In this document: one piece after another, positions 15,630 to 22,192 of the stretch
Layout of the letters: each line of letters starts with the position of its first letter
How positions within the stretch are numbered: the first letter of the stretch is position 1
Virus record (IMG/VR): IMGVR_UViG_3300037171_000150
Span: 1 to 64,000 of that record
DNA from: a virus
DNA length: 64,000 nt
Direction: 5' to 3' (one strand)
Program-made: the position numbers and the translations under genes
Notes under the pieces: model-generated
Told to the model about the DNA's origin: nothing
Seen by the model: only the letters and a program-made list of their open reading frames with translations
Database searches by the model: none

Positions 15630-15991
15630 CAGTTCACCCATGTATGATGCAGTTCGCATTTCCAGTGGTAGCCAAGACGGCAGCGGCATCTCGGGTCAAG
15701 GAAAAGATCAATAGCGTGCTTCGCCATGTTCTCTTTGTCCCGCATCCAATTCTCCCTGTGTTGCTTCGACGCAAACTTCCACTCACCACTGCAATCAATC
15801 TTCGTCGCCGTGTAGTAATGGTCACCCGTGTTCGTCATGCCGACCCACTGAGCATGAACCGAGAGCGAGGATTGCGCTTCCCTGAAGCCGGTAAAGTGAA
15901 TGCTTTGCCACGAACGCCATCCATTAGTCTTGAAGTACTTGCGGTATTGGGTTGCGCGGAGGGTGTAGTAGAATCGAGGGATGATATTCAT
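15629..15991 (-). CDS. hypothetical protein, 120 aa
   Basis: A 120-residue aromatic and basic protein with WRSWQSIHF, a central GDHYYTATK region, and a C-terminal CRCRLGYHWKCELHH cluster that could bind zinc. ATGA overlap upstream and TGATG downstream fix its limits. No family recognised. It lies between the C39-like and nuclease genes. Confidence 0.6.
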   Translation of the reverse strand: MNIIPRFYYTLRATQYRKYFKTNGWRSWQSIHFTGFREAQSSLSVHAQWVGMTNTGDHYYTATKIDCSGEWKFASKQHRENWMRDKENMAKHAIDLFLDPRCRCRLGYHWKCELHHTWVN

Positions 15992-16503
15992 TCGGGAATC
16001 TCCACACTATGCGTCAAATGCCACTTTCCATTCGCCCGCTTGATGTTGCTCGTGATGAACGGAACCATCATGCTCGTCCAATCCGCTAAGCTCACCCACC
16101 CGGTTCTGTTGTCGATGGTCAAGCAGTTGATGTCCCAGATGCCTATGTCATGCCTATTGGCTCCGTTGCATCCAACCCAATGCGTGTGACGGTATCTCGC
16201 AGCCATCGGCACACCGTCAGCCGTCCATGGACCTTCCCATTGAATCCGGGCAAGGCCATAGTTGGGCCACGCCACGCCGCCAGGAGTTCCTGTGCTCATT
16301 CGATAATTCACACCCAGGTTGCGCAGTATCTCCCACATCAACGTCGGGTTCGTGTACCGCTTTAACTCGAAGTCGCCCAGGTGGGGACGAATTTCGTCGA
16401 ATGCTAGGCCACAGATCGCCATGACAGCAGCAGGGCCACAATTGAAACCCCATGTCTCGTTGGCTAGCTCCGCGCCTTCGACGCTGAATTTTAGACGTCT
16501 CAT
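15988..16503 (-). CDS. putative C39-like cysteine peptidase-fold protein
   Basis: A 171-residue protein that looks like a papain/C39-type fold. WGFNCGPAAVMAICG places Cys22 at the start of a helix, YRHTHWVGCNG supplies His108, and IWDINC supplies Asp124, in the order Cys-His-Asp. Such domains occur in phage and bacterial proteins as peptidases or inactive relatives. No signal peptide is present, so it should act in the cytoplasm or the virion. Coupled to neighbours by ATGA. A host target is unknown. Confidence 0.65.
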   Translation of the reverse strand: MRRLKFSVEGAELANETWGFNCGPAAVMAICGLAFDEIRPHLGDFELKRYTNPTLMWEILRNLGVNYRMSTGTPGGVAWPNYGLARIQWEGPWTADGVPMAARYRHTHWVGCNGANRHDIGIWDINCLTIDNRTGWVSLADWTSMMVPFITSNIKRANGKWHLTHSVEIPE

Positions 16504-16679
16504 GCGCTCACCTCGACAAACTCCACCGCCTTATACTTGCAGCGGGAAATCCCCTGCCAGCCGTTCATCTTGTCCGCGGCGGCCGTCGCCTTGTCATGGT
16601 CCTTGTAGAGATGGTACGGCGTGTAAAGTCCATAAGTCTTGCCGCCGTCGCGAGATTGCTTGATTAGCCAGATGGTCAT
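16500..16679 (-). CDS. small hypothetical protein, 59 aa
   Basis: A 59-residue protein, MTIWLIKQSRDGGKTYGLYT onward, with a beta hairpin followed by a helix (DHDKATAAADKMNG). Its size and pattern resemble small phage proteins like DUF2188, without a clear match. Both ends overlap neighbours by ATGA, which is strong support for a gene. Confidence 0.6.
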   Translation of the reverse strand: MTIWLIKQSRDGGKTYGLYTPYHLYKDHDKATAAADKMNGWQGISRCKYKAVEFVEVSA

Positions 16680-17170
16680 TGGTATACCGTCTCCATCAGA
16701 AGTTCAACCCTCTCCTGCAATGGTGCTGTTTTGTCGCCTTCATAGAACTCGGCCACGTTATCGCAGAATTTGAGGATGTTTTTCTCGCTCCCATCGCCGG
16801 GGTTCCACTCGCCAAGATAGTCCGGCCCTTGCAGCCGATCCGCTGAATGAAACGAGCATTGCCCGTTGGGAAGATCAACATAGAGAACCCACGGATAGCC
16901 CTTTGTATTCGGGTCCGGCTTCCATCCCCACTTGAAGTTGTACTTCGACGCGAGCATGATGCGGCATATCTCTCCCAGGCTCCAGTTCTTCACATCGTAG
17001 GCCGCACCCCGGTACTGGCGACCACGGTATTTTTTGGCAGCCGTCGAGCGCTTCTGCGCGCGAAATAAAGCCACGGCGAGCTGGCCCAAGAAGCCCTTGC
17101 CGTTCATCTCGGCATAGTAGGCTTTGGTCACGTCGCCATTGTTTTGGTTGAAGATTTGGGAGGCTTTCAT
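16676..17170 (-). CDS. conserved phage protein (MKASQIFN family)
   Basis: A 164-residue protein of a common uncharacterised phage family. KGFLGQLAVALFRAQKRS, KYRGRQYRGAAYDVKNWSLG, and WVLYVDLPNGQCSFHSADR are the typical motifs. The ATG at 17170 follows AAAGGAAAGGA and gives the family N-terminus. Usually found in phage early or recombination regions. Function unknown. Confidence 0.75.
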   Translation of the reverse strand: MKASQIFNQNNGDVTKAYYAEMNGKGFLGQLAVALFRAQKRSTAAKKYRGRQYRGAAYDVKNWSLGEICRIMLASKYNFKWGWKPDPNTKGYPWVLYVDLPNGQCSFHSADRLQGPDYLGEWNPGDGSEKNILKFCDNVAEFYEGDKTAPLQERVELLMETVYQ

Positions 17171-17269
17171 TCCGTTCCTTTCCTTTCGCTCCGCCCGGCC
17201 AGAATCCTGCTGCCCCATGAAGGCGAACAGAACTCTGACCCGTGGCGCACTCCACCGTCGCCGGCAAAG

Positions 17270-17746
17270 CTATTCAGTTTTGATGTCGTACCGCTCCAAC
17301 TCGCGCTCCAGTTCCTCGCAGCGCAGGCTGTGGTACTGGTACTCGCGCTCCAGGATGGCCTTGAGGTCGTCCACGGCGTTTTCCGCCTTGTCGAGATCAG
17401 TGTCGATGCGGTCGATGTACTGCTTGGCCTCTTCGAGCTGCGCAGCCAGGTTCTCGCCTGCGGGCTGAACTGCTTCGCCGGTCAGTCTGTCGAAGTGGAT
17501 CTGCGGCTGCAAGTGCATGTCGGCGTAGTGAACCCCTTTGAACTTCTTTGTCCGCTTTTTCGCGGCCTTCTTCGCTGGCGAGAGGTCGAGGATTCTCGGT
17601 CCACGCTTCGCCGCCTTCTTCGCCGTCGGAGCCTTGGTGGCCGGCTTCCCGGCCTTGACTGCTGCCCAGCGCTTCTTCTGCGCGTCTGCAATGCGCTGCC
17701 TGGCCTCGGGGCTCAGGACGCGCTTCGGTTTTGTCTCGTCTGCCAT
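17270..17746 (-). CDS. histone-H1-like Lys/Ala-rich protein with coiled coil
   Basis: A 158-residue protein. Residues 1-75 are rich in Lys, Ala and Pro in H1-like repeats (KAPTAKKAAKRGP, SPAKKAAKKRTKKFKG). The C-terminal half is acidic coiled coil (LEEAKQYIDRIDTDLDKAEN). The first part suggests nonspecific nucleic-acid binding and the second oligomerisation. The ATG at 17746 follows AGAGGA. A chromatin-like or regulatory role is inference. Confidence 0.6.
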   Translation of the reverse strand: MADETKPKRVLSPEARQRIADAQKKRWAAVKAGKPATKAPTAKKAAKRGPRILDLSPAKKAAKKRTKKFKGVHYADMHLQPQIHFDRLTGEAVQPAGENLAAQLEEAKQYIDRIDTDLDKAENAVDDLKAILEREYQYHSLRCEELERELERYDIKTE

Positions 17747-17939
17747 TGTTCGATCCTCTTTTCTTTGGTTTTGGTTGAACTTCAATGCGCAACGGGCTGA
17801 CTCACGGACCATGGTTTGTGGCCAGCCTTCCTACGCTTTCTTCGCAGGACCAGCCTGCTCACGCGCCATGTAGGTGTCACTAGCGTTTCAACTCGAAGTG
17901 CGCCCCGATCGCCGCCGCGTATCTCCCCTTGCGGGAAGG

Positions 17940-18260
17940 TCAAAATAGAATATCGTCGTCGCTTGTTGGCTTCGCCGGAGCAGGTACAACCTCTGCTGAC
18001 GGCTCTTCGATTAACAGAGCCTCATCTTCCGGCAAAGCTTCAATCTCCTCAACAAAGCTCACGTTATTGAAAGACGCAAATCTCTCCAGCCGAGTATCAC
18101 CCGGGTTGGCGCGAAAGAGGTCGAGTTGGTTTTCGTTGGCCGCCCAATAATAATGGCAGGCGCGGTAGATGGCTCTCTCGCCGTTGAATTTTCCGATGCG
18201 CAGGTATAGAGGGTGAAGATACGCATTCGACAGGTTTCGTCCTTGAACGTCATTCGCCAT
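17940..18260 (-). CDS. protein with SSB-like acidic C-terminal tip
   Basis: A 106-residue protein whose last residues, PTSDDDILF, copy the DDDIPF tip with which bacterial SSB recruits repair and replication proteins. The preceding 30 residues are Pro/Ala/Glu-rich, like an SSB linker. The N-terminal 75 residues do not obviously form an OB fold. It lies just downstream of RecT in the same operon, so it may be a divergent ssDNA-binding protein or an SSB mimic. The ATG at 18260 is the first start with aligned upstream AAGGA. Confidence 0.6.
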   Translation of the reverse strand: MANDVQGRNLSNAYLHPLYLRIGKFNGERAIYRACHYYWAANENQLDLFRANPGDTRLERFASFNNVSFVEEIEALPEDEALLIEEPSAEVVPAPAKPTSDDDILF

Positions 18261-18364
18261 GAAATCGTCCCTTTCCTTGAACGGTCTGGTTTGCCGGACG
18301 CCGCCGGCTGGCTTACGCCCACGGGCTGACCAAACCCACCCCAGTCTATGCGTGGATTCTCGTC

Positions 18365-19339
18365 TTACTCCCCGCGCTGTTCCTTGTCGCGCCGCTCGAT
18401 CTCTGCGGCAAGTTCTTTGTCGATCGCCGTCCAGTCCGCCTTGTGCTCCTGGAAGAACTTCAGACGCTCCTCTTGGTTCCAACCGAGCGCCTCGAATTTG
18501 CTTTCGGCTGCGATGCGCGCCGGCGAGTGCGTGTTAGCCCACTGCCAGGCCTTGCCTTCCGGGAGCCATTCGATAAGCGGAATATCTCGGCTGTCCTTCT
18601 TGTTGTGAGGTTCGCCGATCTGGAGAGTATCGCGAAGGAAGGCACGGGAATCGTCGACTGTCCAGCCAGAAGCGCGGTAGGCTTTGTAGAACGCCGACCC
18701 GCCGCTTTGCCCGATAGTCTCTTCCGCCTTCTCTGCGGCTGGCGCCGGAGCGCTCGATTGCGGCTGCCCTTCGATGGTCTCGCCGGGGTAGTCGCGGACC
18801 TCTTCGACGGTTTTGATGCCCTTGAGTGCGTCGGGGAACTGATCGCGCATAGCGAAGGCCCGCGCGCGCATCTGCATCATGCGGAACGGGGCAGTTGTCC
18901 AAGGTCCAGCCTTTTTCCAGAGTCCGGCGGTCGCGGCGTCGTCCTGCCCGAAAGTTGCTTTCACGTCCGGCTGGCCACGGCGCTTGATGATACAAGTTGC
19001 CTTGTTGTTCTTCTTGATCGTCTCGATGTCGTTCTCTTCGATGGATACGAAGTCTGGATGACCTTTGATGATAGCCAGCGCGCCGTCTCCCCAAAGGGTT
19101 GGACGATTGTTAATCACACAGACAGATTGGAGCGCTTGGATTGGAAGTAGGCCGACCTCCATCCCCATCTGGATTGCGACGATGATTGCGCCTGGCCGAC
19201 CAGCAAAATCCTTCGGAACCATCCCGGAGTCGGCAATGAGAGTTGCAAACTCAATGGCCTCTTTGAGAGTCCGAGGCGCGAAGGTTACTGGTTGTTCAAG
19301 TTGTGCGGGTGATTGAACTGCAAGAGCGTTATCTGCCAT
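18365..19339 (-). CDS. recT: RecT-family single-strand annealing protein
   Basis: A 324-residue RecT homologue that anneals complementary single strands during phage recombination. The diagnostic region is IVAIQMGMEVGLLPIQALQS, followed by CVINNRPTLWGDGALAIIKG, and then the WKKAGPW...RMMQMRARAFAMR region. The C-terminal 100 residues are variable, with a linker rich in Ala and Pro. AAAGGAAAG precedes the ATG. It is the first gene of a leftward operon that also carries the PD-(D/E)XK nuclease. Its promoter faces a divergent regulatory unit. Confidence 0.88.
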   Translation of the reverse strand: MADNALAVQSPAQLEQPVTFAPRTLKEAIEFATLIADSGMVPKDFAGRPGAIIVAIQMGMEVGLLPIQALQSVCVINNRPTLWGDGALAIIKGHPDFVSIEENDIETIKKNNKATCIIKRRGQPDVKATFGQDDAATAGLWKKAGPWTTAPFRMMQMRARAFAMRDQFPDALKGIKTVEEVRDYPGETIEGQPQSSAPAPAAEKAEETIGQSGGSAFYKAYRASGWTVDDSRAFLRDTLQIGEPHNKKDSRDIPLIEWLPEGKAWQWANTHSPARIAAESKFEALGWNQEERLKFFQEHKADWTAIDKELAAEIERRDKEQRGE

Positions 19340-19377
19340 ACTGCTTTCCTTTCTGATTTTTCATCTTAACAATTGCA

Positions 19378-19406
19378 AGCGTAGTCTACCAAAGCGCCGT
19401 TGTCAA
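19378..19406 (-). promoter_or_regulatory. promoter of the recT operon
   Basis: Minus-strand TTGACA (19401-19406), 17 bases, TACGCT (19378-19383), about 39 bases before the recT ATG. The -10 box overlaps AATTGCAAGCG (19371-19381), which is the inverted copy of CGCTTGCAATT at 19411-19421, so a repressor binding the pair could control both directions. Confidence 0.55.
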
Positions 19407-19413
19407 CCCCCGC

Positions 19414-19442
19414 TTGCAATTATTTTCAAGGTTCCTTATACT
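19414..19442 (+). promoter_or_regulatory. promoter TTGCAA-17-TATACT for a leaderless mRNA
   Basis: TTGCAA (19414-19419), 17 bases, TATACT (19437-19442). Only six bases separate the -10 box from the ATG at 19449, so transcription would begin at or next to the start codon. No SD is present. Confidence 0.65.
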
Positions 19443-19448
19443 GAACCC

Positions 19449-19679
19449 ATGGCGAAGAAGAAACCATTGACGAGAAGGCACCTCAAGCCGGGGGCAAAAG
19501 AGAAGCTGACGAAGGATATGCCCGACTTCTACGCCAAACTGGGCAGCCGCGGTGGCGACAACACACTCAGGAACAACGGCCCGCTCTTCTTCAGCCGCAT
19601 CGCCCACTTGGCCCACCAGAAGCGCCGCGAGAATGCCGCCGCCCGCGAACTGGAGAACGATGCCAGATCCGCCCGTTGA
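19449..19679 (+). CDS. small KGG-like basic protein, possible regulator
   Basis: A 76-residue basic protein, MAKKKPLTRRHLKPGAKEKL onward. The central FYAKLGSRGGDNTLRNNGP resembles the GG-x-T/L-KxxGxE motif of stress-induced KGG-type small proteins. It is translated without an SD from a probably leaderless mRNA and overlaps the next gene by 20 bases. It is the first gene of a rightward unit that opposes the recT operon, a layout typical of a regulatory pair. Confidence 0.62.
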   Translation: MAKKKPLTRRHLKPGAKEKLTKDMPDFYAKLGSRGGDNTLRNNGPLFFSRIAHLAHQKRRENAAARELENDARSAR

Positions 19680-20463
19680 GTCTATCTCCCTCGCTGATCT
19701 AGCGAAGGAACTCGGCGCGAAGGCTGACCGTCTCCCCCCGCTCGTCATCGAAGGATACCTCCACCTGGTTAAGTCCGGATGCTACGCGGAGGACACTTTT
19801 GTCGAGAGGCCGGCGGCCGGCGCAAGGGAATGGCTTCGCACCATGTTCGCGCCGCTCAAGCAGCGCCCCATGCTGCCCATCAAGGATGTGGCTAGATTTC
19901 TCGAGATGGGCCTGCTGGAACTGCGGCGCTGGTGCTTGCACTTCAACATCCCGATCTATATGGATACCGCCTTCGGGGAGCTGCTCTCGCTCAAGAGCTT
20001 CTACAGCCTGCAGAATGGGTTCTTCGATATCCGAAATCCGCTGCGCACTGACCGCCAAGCGCTGCTTGTCCTCTTCTCCTTTGTCAAGCGGATTGGCCGG
20101 CATGAGCGGGTCCAACTAAGGAGATATGATCACCGGCTCGAAGAGGAACTCAAGCGCATTGTCGCCCTGCCGGAGCCGCAGAGGACAATCCAGGCTACAT
20201 TGTTTTGGTCAAATTATCGGGATGCTAAGACGATAGCCGAGTGTATTTTCCATACGAAAAGAATTCCGTCTCACAGAATGAAAGAATTCGACAGAAAAGC
20301 AAAGGTTATCGATGCTTCTCTGAATAAGAAGAAGATGCGGAGGAAGAGTTGGAATCTTAGATCGCATTACCTCAAGGTTCCGAGGGGAGGTCATCCGCTT
20401 CCGCCTGTTATCGAGACGGAGAACGGCGAACAGGAGCACGACGCTTCGGCTTCCGCGTCTTGA
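19660..20463 (+). CDS. putative DNA-binding protein, 267 aa
   Basis: A 267-residue protein. Residues about 68-110 (MLPIKDVARFLEMGLLELRR, then FGELLSLKSF) look like a winged-helix of the excisionase/MerR sort. The region 165-245 is rich in Lys and Arg. The ATG at 19660 gives a 20-base overlap with the preceding gene; an in-frame start at 19552 lies deep within that gene. A regulatory or small-terminase-like role is possible, but no family is certain. Confidence 0.6.
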   Translation: MPDPPVESISLADLAKELGAKADRLPPLVIEGYLHLVKSGCYAEDTFVERPAAGAREWLRTMFAPLKQRPMLPIKDVARFLEMGLLELRRWCLHFNIPIYMDTAFGELLSLKSFYSLQNGFFDIRNPLRTDRQALLVLFSFVKRIGRHERVQLRRYDHRLEEELKRIVALPEPQRTIQATLFWSNYRDAKTIAECIFHTKRIPSHRMKEFDRKAKVIDASLNKKKMRRKSWNLRSHYLKVPRGGHPLPPVIETENGEQEHDASASAS

Positions 20464-20549
20464 CCGTGCGCCCGTTGACTCGTTTGTAGGTCCAGCGATT
20501 TTTGCCGCGCATAGATTCAATCTACTCCTAAGAATCATCGCTTGCAACA

Positions 20550-20581
20550 AAAAAGGTCCGGCTGGTTGGCCGAACCTTTTT
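20550..20581. terminator. bidirectional intrinsic terminator
   Basis: AAAAAGGTCCGGC and GCCGAACCTTTTT flank a 5-base loop, forming a 13-base stem with one mismatch on the plus strand (a G-U wobble on the minus strand) and U-runs at both ends. It lies between the converging units ending at 20463 and 20641 and should stop both. Confidence 0.8.
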
Positions 20582-20640
20582 GTCGTCCTTGGAGGTTTTT
20601 TGGTTCTCTGTCCATGAAAGCAGTGTACTCCATTCCCCTA

Positions 20641-20877
20641 TTATTTTGGGTGAACAACTTCGGAAATCATCTTCGGAAGACCAACGGAAATTGATACATC
20701 GGTAAGGTCACGACCCACGATCGATCCGTATTGAACTTCCCCCGCCAGTACGAACATTGTGTTCAGGTGATGGATGATTAGGTTGGGGGTTGGAATGTCC
20801 GCATGAATTACTTGCGCGGGCATCAGTCGTGAAGTAATTGCGCTAAGTTGGGTTGGTGTTACTTCGACGATTTTCAT
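20641..20877 (-). CDS. hypothetical protein, 78 aa
   Basis: A 78-residue protein, MKIVEVTPTQLSAITSRLMP onward, with a beta-rich C-terminal half containing GEVQYGSIVGRDLTD. The ATG at 20877 follows AAAAGGAGATAAC, a strong ribosome site. Last gene of a four-gene unit that ends at the terminator. No family recognised. Confidence 0.62.
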   Translation of the reverse strand: MKIVEVTPTQLSAITSRLMPAQVIHADIPTPNLIIHHLNTMFVLAGEVQYGSIVGRDLTDVSISVGLPKMISEVVHPK

Positions 20878-20919
20878 TGTTATCTCCTTTTTACTTTTTG
20901 ATTTTTCGCCCATCTTCCA

Positions 20920-21483
20920 TTACTCAACCCTCGCCACCTGAAAAATATCTCCCACGCTCGTTCTCTCATACGTATCTTTGGAAATGTAAAGTTTGTTTCC
21001 AATATGGTTGTGGTCAACCTCGACCCAATACTCAGATACAACCTCCCCTTTGTTTTTCTGAGTCTCGCTTCTCCCTATGCCAATAACCTTATGCTCTGAA
21101 AGCAGTTTAATCTTCATAGTGCGATCTCCTTTTTTACCGATCAACCTTTGGGTAGTAGTTTCTAACCGACCCCATGTATCCTGCGATATTTTTCCGGGGC
21201 GAGAAACTACTCCGTTTGTTTTTAGGCTATCATTCTTTTCCCTTTGGGCTGGTTTAACATCTTCGAGGGAGCACGCAAAACTATGCGTACCAGTTTTAAC
21301 GCGCACTCCAATCTCAAGTTCATATGGGGCAGAAAGACCAACAAAGAAACCGTTAAAATCTCCAGTGCGCTGTTTGCCGTCTTTCTCGAAGGACACTTTT
21401 CCGCAGCTCAATATATCTGCCATGCGTCGCAGATCGCATGGAGTCTTCTCCTCGAAACCTTCCCAATTCGGATTGTTTTCCAT
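20920..21483 (-). CDS. hypothetical protein with an internal translation start
   Basis: A 187-residue ORF. The N-terminal 120 residues include CDLRRMADILSCGKVSFEKD and are not recognised. The last 65 residues (MKIKLLSEHKVIGIGRSET onward) are preceded by AAAAAAGGAGATCGCACT and an in-frame ATG at 21118, so a shorter second protein is probably also made. The start of the full ORF overlaps the upstream stop (TAATG). The whole may be two ancestral genes joined in frame. Confidence 0.6.
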   Translation of the reverse strand: MENNPNWEGFEEKTPCDLRRMADILSCGKVSFEKDGKQRTGDFNGFFVGLSAPYELEIGVRVKTGTHSFACSLEDVKPAQREKNDSLKTNGVVSRPGKISQDTWGRLETTTQRLIGKKGDRTMKIKLLSEHKVIGIGRSETQKNKGEVVSEYWVEVDHNHIGNKLYISKDTYERTSVGDIFQVARVE

Positions 21484-21737
21484 TATAGATTTGCCTCGCT
21501 TTCTAGGAACCTATCTTCCGACTGTTTAATATTTTCCACTTCTTCGGGATGCCGTCGGCACACGGAAAGAGCTTGATCCCATGCGTCAACCTCGTTCCCG
21601 TGTAAATTAGAAAGGTTTACATTTCCCCTACCAGCGTACTCAAAAGCTACGATCTGGAATTGAGATGATCCCCTTGGAATGCAATCGACCGTTCCTGCCA
21701 GGTCTCGGCAAGCCGCTTTAGAGCTAAGGTTTTCCAT
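21483..21737 (-). CDS. hypothetical protein, 84 aa
   Basis: An 84-residue protein, MENLSSKAACRDLAGTVDCI onward, with one helix near the C-terminus (EVENIKQSEDRFLESE). Its N-terminus (MEN) and length class resemble its neighbours in this small unit, but no family is recognised. AAAAGGA precedes the ATG. Linked to the next gene by TAATG. Confidence 0.58.
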   Translation of the reverse strand: MENLSSKAACRDLAGTVDCIPRGSSQFQIVAFEYAGRGNVNLSNLHGNEVDAWDQALSVCRRHPEEVENIKQSEDRFLESEANL

Positions 21738-21752
21738 GCGTTATCCTTTTCT

Positions 21753-22139
21753 CTACTTGATTCCTGCGCCCATCTTCCATTCTTTCCAGAACGTAGACTC
21801 GCTCATCCATCGAACGACCGTGGTGGCGTCTACGGCGAATGCTTTCCCCACCTCGCCCACGATGGAGCACATTATGACGCCAACGGATTCGCTATAGCGT
21901 TCGTTCGCGGTCATCCTTTCGTCGTAGTGAATCCGCACGACACAATCGCCACGCCCTTCGTTTTCGTTGTGCATTGAAAGCGGGGTGTTTACTGATTCAG
22001 ACCCAGGAACGACTTCCGCAAACTGAGGGAAGTTGGCTCTCAGGTATTGAGAAAACTGCGAAGAGATGCTCCCGGACTGCCGGGCTTTCTCGTACATCTT
22101 CAGGCAGGAATCCTTGACGTAAATGGTCTTGTTCGGCAT
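21753..22139 (-). CDS. hypothetical protein, 128 aa, first gene of a small operon
   Basis: A 128-residue protein starting MPNKTIYVKDSCLKMYEKAR, an opening seen in several plasmid and phage proteins of unknown role, with a C-terminal helical part (FAVDATTVVRWMSESTFWKE). The ATG at 22139 has GAGG 6 bases upstream and a near-consensus promoter 25 bases further back. It starts a unit placed directly after the late operon, possibly expressed at a different time. Confidence 0.6.
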   Translation of the reverse strand: MPNKTIYVKDSCLKMYEKARQSGSISSQFSQYLRANFPQFAEVVPGSESVNTPLSMHNENEGRGDCVVRIHYDERMTANERYSESVGVIMCSIVGEVGKAFAVDATTVVRWMSESTFWKEWKMGAGIK

Positions 22140-22163
22140 GAACAACCTCTATGCACAACTACA

Positions 22164-22192
22164 ACTATACGCATACTGCGGTGGCGTGTCAA
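22164..22192 (-). promoter_or_regulatory. near-consensus sigma-70 promoter
   Basis: Minus-strand TTGACA (22187-22192), exactly 17 bases, TATAGT (22164-22169). It begins 1 base after the stop codon of the giant gene and would drive 22139-20641 independently of the late operon. Confidence 0.75.

Noticed and set aside
20408-20512. A 34-residue basic ORF on the minus strand (MRGKNRWTYKRVNGRTVKTR onward) at the end of the plus-strand gene.
   Set aside because: It lies antisense to the coding end of 19660-20463 and past a strong terminator, and its AGGAG is 12 bases from the ATG. Could be real, but support is too weak.
20543-20548. TTGCAA as a -35 box beside the bidirectional terminator.
   Set aside because: The CGCTTGCAA motif is present, but 17 bases downstream there is TTGGCC, not a -10 box, and no gene follows. 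Counted as a motif occurrence only.
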